A stretch of 20,587 nt of DNA from Hypsibius dujardini (lineage: Eukaryota; Tardigrada; Eutardigrada; Parachela; Hypsibiidae), in NCBI GenBank assembly GCA_001579985.1, contig LRSR01012846.1:1-20587 (forward strand), written 5' to 3'. Under the pieces are notes generated by a model. The model was not told the DNA's origin and ran no database searches. It saw nothing but the letters and a program-made list of their open reading frames with translations. Positions 1 through 7,784 of this stretch are shown here, one piece after another. The number at the start of each line of letters is the position of its first letter. Positions within the stretch are counted from its first letter, which is position 1. The position numbers and the translations under genes were made by a program.

Positions 1-2132
1 CTCCATTGCGTCCTGTGCCGCAGCCGCAGCCGCCATCCTAGACGCAGGGCCAGGAGAAGCGTTCCCTCCAGCAAGTCCATTACCACTCATGGGTTGTGGT
101 GCAATTGCTCCCGCCGCCAACTGGCCACCCAAATTACCACTTCCGCCACCCCCACCTGCCGCATTGGCCATCATCGCCATACCGGCAAGTCCAGCCAGCC
201 CCTTCAGCGGTTTTATCTCAATCTCCGGCAACATTCCAAAGCCTACCAAGATATCATAATTTCTTGACTACATCAATTTTGTTTGACTGATTAAACCCCT
301 ACCTTTGAACTCGACCTCCGTCTCAAACGGCAGGATGGGTGGTGCGCCCCCTCCCCCTCCCCCTCCGTTCATCCCCGGCATCGGCGGAAAGAGGATCTTC
401 CCCGCCGTCTTCCTCCCACCGCGCGGCAACGCACCGAACGTGACCACCTGGAAGTCTGGAGGCACGGTAACATTAACCATTCCTCCCGCGGACTCTGCCA
501 TATCCAGTTCCGTGGTGTTGACTGCTGACCGGTTGGTGGCCGTTTTCGGTGCGTCGGCGGCAGTCAAGTTGTCCCCGCCGCCGCCACCGCTGACGGAGTC
601 GCTGCTGTGAAAGTCATACAGTCGTTGGCCTTGGCCGCCGGCGTCGTAATGGCTTGCGTTACCGCTGCCGAAGTTCAAGGCTGGTTGTCGACTGCTAGCA
701 CTAGCCGACGGGGCAGGGGTCGTGGTAGTGGTGAAACTACCCAGAGGTGAACGGAAAAAGTTGACGCTAAACAGTTTGTACGAGAGGTCGTCCGCGAGGA
801 AGCCCGCGTCCGCGGAGCTCATGGAGAAGGGGGAGTCCAGGCTGAAACGGGAGGTGTTCCGGTTATTGTTGTTGCTGCTGCTGCTACCGATGAAACGGCC
901 GTGGAAATTCGTGGAACTTTGACTGGGTGGTGTGGTTGTCATTGGAGCTTGGGACATAGTTGGACTGTTGCTCTTAGCGGGCGGTGGGGTGGAAAATAGG
1001 ATGACATCGAGGGACAAAGTAGACTGTTTGCCCGGTGAAAGGGAATTCAGCGTAGTTGTCCTAAAGATGACTAGTTTATCATATCAGCATTATCAACTAA
1101 CTGTCTTCTATTTATTTACACGTCTGTCTACCTGCCTGCCTGCTTGTCTGTTTGTCCCTCTGTATGCCTCTCTGTCTGTCTGTCTGTCTGCCTGTTTGTC
1201 TGTCTGTATGTCTGCCTGTCTGTCTGTATGTCGGTATGTTTGTCTGTCTGTCTGTCTGCCTGTCTGCCTGTCTGCCTGTTTGTCTGTCTTTATGTCTGTT
1301 TGTATGTTTGTCTGTCTGTCTGCCTATCTGTCTGTCTGTCTGTCTGTCTCTTTGTTTGATTGTTTGTCTGTTGTTTGTTTTGTTATCTATTCGTCTTCCT
1401 GTCTGCCTGCCCATCCGTCTAGCTGTCTCCTGTCTGCCGGTCAATTTGTTTATCTCAATAATCCGACTGAAAAAACATTGATGACTTACACAGTTGCTTT
1501 CGAATTCGATGCCGTATTGTTCGCAGAAAATATTTCACTGACCGAGTCCGATGCCTCCGTTGTGGTCCCACTAGTAATCCCTCTGGTTCCACCCAGGCCA
1601 GACCGCCTTATAGGCGGTTTCGACGTCGCCACTGTTGTGGCGTTTTCATTCAGCGCTAACGAACTCCAGGGACTAGGAATGCTGGAGCTACTAGAGCGTG
1701 GTGGAGCCTTACTCCTAGCGTCGAGTCGATTGCGTACTCGTGACGCTTTTGGAGGAGCCGGTGTCGTTACTGTTGTCAGCAAGGGGACATCGTATTCGAG
1801 TGTGTCCAAACTTTTATTCGAATCGCCAGCAGGCTGTGATTGTGTCTGGTCATCTGAGATAAGCGTAGCTAGACTGGCTGTAGACAACGGGGCTGTGGTG
1901 GTGAATTTCGCTTTTTCGGCTGCCACTCTCATGAATACTTTCAGCAAAGCATCGTGTGCTGTTGACGATGCTGCCGGCACTGCGGGAGACTTGACTGGAA
2001 GCCCATCCGTGGAGTTGGGAACGCTCTGAACTACGACAGCCTGAAACAAGGAAAGCCAATACTTTTTACTGTCAGGAAATGAACTCTGACCCTGTCTGAC
2101 ATATGAGACAGACAGACAGACAGACAGACAAC

Positions 2133-2206
<74 letters not shown>

Positions 2207-5200
2207 GGCGATAGAAAATTATGCCATTGAATTCATATACTCTCGGATCCAGAACCAGGCCGTCTTGTGCAGTAATCAGAATAGCTTCGGTTCCCGTCGC
2301 CGGCTGGCTGACATTGATCGCTCTCCACGCCGCATCCACCTGCTCCAAATTGCCTGATTCCTTCAACGGCAGCCCACCCCGAAGCCTTTTCGAAGGTACC
2401 ACCATACCACCGACCACCGGCGGACCCGCAGTCTGTAACTGAGGCTGCAATGTCTTCTTCGTAACAACCTCTAACGGCGTCTCCTCCGACCGTCCCAGTG
2501 GCCCCAGCTTCCCCCCGGTCTGGAAGTCGTTCTGTCCGTATGCCATCACATCATCCCGGCTGATCGCCCCCAGCCCATCTTGACCGACCATTCGTGCTTC
2601 CATATTGCTATCCCATTTGTGGTGCTTGACCGCCGGTTTGACCGTGAACCCTCCGCCACCACTCACCGCTGCTCCGTTAGCCCGGTCAGCGGCTTTGTCT
2701 TTGCCGCCGCCCATCCCGCTGCAGTCGTAGTCGATGGGGCAGCAGTCGTCGGCGCGGTAGATGGGCCGGCACTTGTCGGAGAACTTGTACGGTATCTTGC
2801 ACGTCACCGCTTCACAGGCCTCGACGCCTCCGCTGCGTGAGCAGGAACAGGTTGTGCAGCGGGCGACGCTGCGCGGTCCGCGACCGATCGTCTCGTTGAA
2901 CACCACGCAACCTGGACACACACACACAGACAAAGCAAAAAATACAATTGAAAGTAAATACTACTGTATCGTTGTACACACGTATACAGGGATCAAAAAC
3001 GAAACTAAAATTAGTCAACTAATTCGTTTTTTATCAGCTAAAAAATTGTTAGTAAATTTTTTAGATTAGTTTCTAGTTTTACTATAACCATTAATTAAAT
3101 ATAATATAATAAAAATAACTTTAAGTACAATTATAAATTTTAGTGTAGTTTTAGGCGAACTGCTTGCTTAACTTTTTTTTCACTTTTTCCCATTGAAGTT
3201 GTTTAGTACTGCAAAAGTTTTAGTTTAGTTTTTTATATCGTCTAAAATGCCCAATTAAATTTGAAATTAAATTAGTGGTAAAACGGCGTTTTTCTTGATC
3301 ACTTGACACGCGATTTGCAATTAATCGAAAGTTAGTAAGAGTTCTTCTACTGTAAATTTTCAATCAATCAATCGATCAATCAATGGATCAATCTTGAATT
3401 TAAGAGTACATTCCTGTTGTTTTTCAGACTTTAGCCAACGGACAGCAGTCGGCGACCTCATCGCTTTAAAAACGAGCAAATTTCGCTATTCCCATTCGAC
3501 AGTTTGGTCAATCAAAAAACGAACAGTCCGTCAGCTCAATTTGTTGGCATTGCATCTGCCGTTAACAAAAAAAAGGTTCAGTTTTTCAGAATTGGTCGAG
3601 GAGATGAAAAATCAAAAGTCACTCTCAAGTGGCACTAACATTGGCCATGAACGGATTTTCAGGTGATCATCAATTCGTTTGTGAAATCTTCTAGCAAAAC
3701 TTATATTATATTTTATTAAATAACCTATAATATAATATTTAAAGTTTTAGTCGTTTAGTTTATAGTATATTAAAATGTAATATGATAGGAATATAAGTTT
3801 TATAATATATTTAATAAACCTTAGAATATTTTATATTTTATTAAATAACCTATAATATAATATTTACAGTTTTAGTTTATACTATATTAAAATATGGAAT
3901 AAAAGTTTTATATTATATTTTATAAACCTTAGGATATTTTATAAAATACATAAAATATATGAAATATCCGATGGACGATTTAGACATCAAGTTCAGACAA
4001 TCTGATGGAGGAGGGGAAGAGATGGACGGGACTTACGGCAGGAGTAATCGGTGGGGCAGCAGCTGCCGGCCGTGTACACCGGCACACAGTCTTGCCCGCC
4101 CAGTTCGCCGATCCACGAAGGCAGTCCGCAACTGGCCACCGGCTGGCACTTGACGCGGCCCTCCGCGCCGCACCGGCACTGCTGGCACCGCTGATTGTCG
4201 TGCTCCACCAGCTCGCCGGCCTGATACTGAACACCGCCGTGCGAACAGGAGACCAAACCTACACAAAGACACACAGACACACAAACAGACAACCGAAAAA
4301 CAATCCCCGATTTCAGTCATGATCTCTCAGTCTCATTCTCATCGTATTACATAATCGTCGGTGCGCAAGAACGACAAAAAAAGCAGCGTCCACAAAAGGA
4401 CGAGAGAAAGAGATGGATGGACTCACGGTCACAGTTGAAGCTCCGCTCGCAGCACGTGGACCCGTTGATGGTGCGGCACGGCGCGTCATCCGGCACCGGG
4501 CAGTCGGTGACTCTGCTCAGCGACTCGCAGAGGATGTTGCCGCGTGCGCCGCATACGCATTCCCGACACGGATGCCCGGGGGAGGGGACTACGGCTCCCG
4601 GTGCGAAGAGCTGGCCGGCCTTGTCGATACACGACGTCACGGAGGAGGGCGGCGGATCGGTGTTCGACTGGGAGCGAACTAACAACACGAAAACAGGAAA
4701 AAAATTCATTAATATTATTACTCTTATTAGTAGAACAATAATAATAATAATAATAAAAATAATAATAATAATAATAAATATAATAAAAATTTCATTGTTA
4801 TTATTATTAAAAATTTCATTATTATTATTATTAAAAATTTCATTATTATTATTTTTTTTTGTAAGACCAATCTAAATCTAGGTGTACAGGCTGCACACAC
4901 TAGACGCTTTAAACGAATGGAGGCGGGACATTTTAACTACTCCTAACTTGGGACGATTTTCCGAAGTGGAAACCAAAATGATTCCGCTTTATACTTTTCT
5001 AATAGAGATATAAGTACGAGTCAGAACTCCTAAAAAAGGTCCCACGCGCACGTTCTTCTACATATCGTACACACCCTGTACGGTCTTCATATCAACCACT
5101 CACGTCGACTTTAGCTGGCTCTCCATCTTGCAGTTCTGTTTATACCGGAAGAAAAAATGATCATCAATCACACCCTTATTAACCTTCATCCACCCAATGA

Positions 5201-5440
5201 TCCCCCCTCCCCCCGGTCGGCTTTCCTGCTCCATCTTTGGTTTTCGGTTGACTCAGCTGATCTTCACAGTTTTACTGATCCGCGAGGGATATATCGAAAG
5301 TTCCAATTTTTTGCCTTACAAAATGTCCCTCTCCATCCAATTCGGGTGTGAATATGTTCGTGGAGGACCTTACCTAGCTGGATTAATAGAAGCTGGGTAT
5401 AGAATGTGGTCGCCCCGGCCAAAAAAATAAGTTCCCGCAT
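1..5440 (-). CDS. Secreted protein with three von Willebrand factor C domains and Gly/Ser/Thr-rich tail (partial, 3' end off window)
   Basis: Seven proposed exons on the minus strand: 5440-5374, 4678-4427, 4258-4037, 2911-2241, 2040-1490, 1060-303 and 242-<1. Introns are GT-AG and phases agree at every junction (1,1,1,0,2,1), giving about 921 codons before the left edge. The start exon (ATG 5440-5438, donor GTAAGG) encodes a hydrophobic 22-residue leader (MRELIFLAG...) that looks like a signal peptide; this exon is the least certain. Exons 2, 3 and the start of 4 each encode one ten-cysteine VWC domain with the CxC, CC and terminal C pattern. VWC domains often bind BMP-type ligands or matrix proteins, but no ligand can be inferred here. 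The rest is low complexity: Pro/Ser/Thr stretches, Asn and Gly runs, then a Gly/Ala-rich segment in 242-1. The tail is not recognised and may be lineage-specific. No stop codon is seen inside the window. Confidence 0.82.
1121..1440. repeat. Interrupted (CTGT)n tetranucleotide array in a VWC-gene intron
   Basis: About 320 bp of CTGT/CTGC/TTGT units on the plus strand, inside the intron 1061-1489, so the transcript carries the ACAG sense. The array has no stops over long stretches in several frames, which creates spurious SVCL- and TDRQ-type reading frames. Confidence 0.9.
2106..2208. repeat. Nearly pure (GACA)n array in a VWC-gene intron
   Basis: About 25 GACA units, with one interruption near 2130, inside the intron 2041-2240. 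The transcript orientation is CTGT, opposite to the array in the next intron of the same gene. Confidence 0.92.
2912..4036 (-). other. Large AT-rich intron of the VWC gene
   Basis: This 1,125-bp intron lies between the second and third VWC domains. It holds a (CAAT)n tract near 3361-3392 and an AT-rich tandem duplication at about 3700-3945. A 90-codon plus-strand frame (3394-3666) has no recognisable features. I see no coding signal inside. Confidence 0.8.
3700..3945. repeat. AT-rich tandem duplication, period about 125 bp
   Basis: The motif ATTTTATTAAATAACC starts at 3710 and again at 3835, and the following ~110 bp are similar (CTATAATATAATATTTA, then TTAGTTTATA, ... ATAAACCTTAG). There are about two copies. 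It lies in a VWC-gene intron. Confidence 0.8.
4735..4860. repeat. (AAT)n / (ATT)n palindromic trinucleotide tract
   Basis: AAT repeats at about 4737-4790 are followed by ATT repeats interleaved with AAAAATTTC at about 4795-4860, so the two halves can pair. It lies in the first intron of the VWC gene model (4679-5373). Confidence 0.85.
5374..5440 (-). other. Proposed signal-peptide exon of the VWC gene
   Basis: ATG at 5440-5438 has G at -3. It is followed by 22 codons of mostly hydrophobic residues and one spare base, then donor GTAAGG (5373-5368). The phase matches the acceptor before 4678, so the joined protein reads leader, then VRSQSNTD, then the first VWC domain. An alternative ATG exon near 5134-5112 with donor GTGAGT does not match that acceptor in phase. 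Confidence 0.45.
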
Positions 5441-5615
5441 GGCGACCCAACTGAGGACCCGTCGACCCAACTGAAGACCCGTCGACTCAACTGAGGACCC
5501 GTCGACTCAACTGAGGACCCTTCGACCCAACTGAAGACCCGTTCCGTCGACCCAACTGAAGACCCGTTCCGTCGACCCAACTGAAGACCCGTCCCGTCGA
5601 CCCAACTGAGAACCC
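5441..5615. repeat. Minisatellite of 20-bp and 25-bp units
   Basis: Eight units: five of 20 bp (consensus GTCGACCCAACTGAAGACCC, 5441-5540) then three of 25 bp carrying an extra GTTCC or GTCCC (5541-5615). The array ends exactly at the proposed ATG of the VWC gene, so it would form its 5' leader or proximal promoter. Confidence 0.95.
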
Positions 5616-6037
5616 GTCGACGCTGCGTCCACAAAACCGAAAGGGATCGACGCCTCGTGAATGGGAAAACAGGCGCAGAAAGAAGAAAGCACAAAGATAT
5701 CACCCGCTTGATAAGAGAAAATCAAAGCGTGCAGCCATTCAAAGGAAGATTCGGGACACAAAAAACAAGTTCAAAAGCGCATCACTTCGGCTGAAGAAAA
5801 GGATGACGGAACGAACGGTCAACGCGGAATGATGATCACTGCCCACACGCACGACCATACTACCAAGGTCCGCACTGGTAACATATCCTGCCGGCTCGAT
5901 GTGACTTTTTCCCTCTCATAAAAAGATCCCCGGGTTATTATGCCGAGAGAGGGTTCGAGTTTGATGTCGTCGTCGCGGTCATTCATCTACGCAGTATAAA
6001 CGGGGAGAGAGAACCAATCCTCTCGCTATATTAATCG

Positions 6038-6074
<37 letters not shown>

Positions 6075-6814
6075 GTTCATACATGAAATCCGCTCGACCA
6101 GAGGCTACCGGAAACGGCGGGCACTATACAGGTAATCCCCGATCCGGAGAGTTAAGCCCCACCCCCTCCAGTCATCGGTTGACTGTTCAATCGGATTCTC
6201 TGTGTCGTGATTGGTTGAAATTTAAGAGGCATTTGACAGCGATTGGTTGATTGATTAAGCGGAATGTCTTGATGGACACATTGAAACAGTTGATTGATTG
6301 ATTGTAGGTAAATAATAGCAAACGGTGATGAACCGATAAGGTCCGGGGTGGATCAAATTAACTGGTAGGGCAAAAACGTGTCCCTTGAGATGGAGAGATT
6401 ACGGTACTACGCGGTGTTGGGCCGTCGTCGGGCATTGTTGTTGTCGCGGACCAACCAACGACCGCGACACTTTTTTTGTCCATCACTTATACCGACGTAG
6501 CAGCATCGTCGGCACCCGACGCGCGCGCGCGTAGATAGGCGACCTCTGCCTGCCTTGTTCAAGGTTCCGCTCGACCCCTGTCCTATGCGAGCGGGGACAC
6601 ACAGACTGATGGAAAAAAATGGCGTACCATACTCTCACATGCGTTGCACATGGGCGGTACTGGGCATATCGATTTCGTCGCTCTCTGTGGGATTTCATTT
6701 TGCCGGGCCAATATTTTACCTCGTGAAAAGGATTGTGGATGTATCAGTTACGCGTGACGATCGCGGCGACTACGATTGACATGGACATGTACTGAAGATG
6801 AGTACAGGTATATA
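5616..6814. other. Intergenic region with no convincing gene
   Basis: This stretch contains a (CA)n dinucleotide run at about 6041-6072, a TATAAA at about 5996 and a short CG-alternating tract near 6520. Short frames on both strands (for example 6483-6698 minus and 6555-6779 plus) have no recognisable motifs. It probably includes the VWC-gene promoter. Confidence 0.6.
6041..6072. repeat. (CA)n microsatellite
   Basis: About 16 uninterrupted CA units. Confidence 0.95.
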
Positions 6815-7131
6815 CACACATACATGGCCACAATTTTGGGTGGCAGAGTTCGAGCCATCAGGGTGGTCTGAGTTTGAGCCACTCTTGGCTAGAACTTACC
6901 ACTGCTTTCTCTTGAATTTTTGATTTAATGCCCGGCCCAGCGGAAAAATTGGATTGAGCAAGCTGCTCTAAATTCCATTAAAATAAACAAGTTCAATCAA
7001 TCGATCAATTGAGTGGAGGCTGCATGGTCAGATGTGGTCAAGAGCGCGTGCACGCGGCGACTTAATTCGGCTCGAACTTGGACCACCCTTTTTGACTTAA
7101 AGTCTGCCACCCAAAATTGTGGTCATATGTG
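6815..7131 (+). mobile_element. MITE-like non-autonomous DNA transposon, copy A
   Basis: A 317-bp element flanked by TA on both sides (6813-6814 and 7132-7133). Terminal inverted repeats run inward: the left end has CCACAATTTTGGGTGGCAGA and the right end ends with its complement, with further imperfect pairing to about 80 bp (GGGTGGTC..GTTCGAGCC on both arms). It has no coding capacity. A second copy lies at 15376-15689 in the same orientation. TA target sites and the structure suggest a Tc1/mariner-type origin; the family is not identified. Confidence 0.85.
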
Positions 7132-7133
7132 TA

Positions 7134-7784
7134 TATACTCGTGCATCGTATAGCAATCACTCCTCCGATTAATATGGTACTTGTAAATCCTCTGCGAGTA
7201 AATCAATATTCTCTATAAATATGCAGAGTAAATCAACCAAAAGGCTTGCTGGTTGATTAGTTGATTGCGTTCAACTAACCCCTTTGTCCCACCCCGTTTG
7301 CTCATTGCTCGGACCCTCTATTCAACATTTTCCTGTACGCTCTGTACGATATAGGGCAGAATTTCATCTGTGGGCGTTGAAATTAAATTAAATTATTTGC
7401 CAAAAAAATTATAAAAAATAAGGATAATATATCTAACTAAATAGAAGTGCCGTAGAAAATATTATTCTTCTCCAGTGCCGAATAGTCTGTGAGAGGCGGT
7501 TGGGAACACGAATCAATTTCAGTTCGATGGAAAAGCAGATCAATCTCTGGTGGAATTGATTGACTGATTGGAAAGCAATATAAATTTTGCGTTAATTTTG
7601 GCAATCAATCGGACAAAACCATGCTGCGATGCAGTGAAGCCGCACGATGGAAGGCTGCTTAATCGGACCCTCCCGGGCACACGTAACTTTTTTTCCAGTC
7701 GTTGAATCTAGTTTCGTCTAGATTCAAGATGCAGCCATTACATCACTCCGTTATTTACCGGTTATGATATTTTGAACAATAATC
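7134..7784. other. Intergenic region upstream of NAA80
   Basis: I see no gene. It is partly AT-rich with short GATT/AATC runs. The NAA80 promoter and 5' UTR are expected here, but no clear TATA box or initiator stands out. Confidence 0.5.

Noticed and set aside
1106-1440. CRISPR-like array
   Set aside because: The regular spacing is a simple tetranucleotide repeat with no unique spacers, and the window is eukaryotic.
1112-1481. Open frames on both strands made of SVCL or TDRQ repeats
   Set aside because: They are translations of a stop-poor tetranucleotide array inside an intron. The same holds for the frames at 2031-2200, 11569-11760, 12440-12590, 13740-13870, 14416-14660, 16326-16495 and 19232-19358.
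932-2029. 365-codon plus-strand open frame
   Set aside because: It is the antisense of two VWC-gene exons bridged by a (CTGT)n intron; the minus-strand frames have phase-consistent splice sites.
3394-3666. 90-codon plus-strand frame in the large VWC intron
   Set aside because: No motif, no splice partner in phase, and AT-rich surroundings.
4417-4875. 152-codon plus-strand frame
   Set aside because: Antisense of the first VWC-domain exon followed by (AAT)n translation.
5112-5134. ATG GAG AGC CAG exon with donor GTGAGT on the minus strand as the VWC start
   Set aside because: It leaves two bases, which does not match the phase of the acceptor before 4678, and it encodes no signal peptide.
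5383-5761. Minus-strand frames with repeated VLSWVDG-type segments
   Set aside because: They arise from the 20/25-bp minisatellite; unit length is not a multiple of three, and no coding signal lies outside the array.
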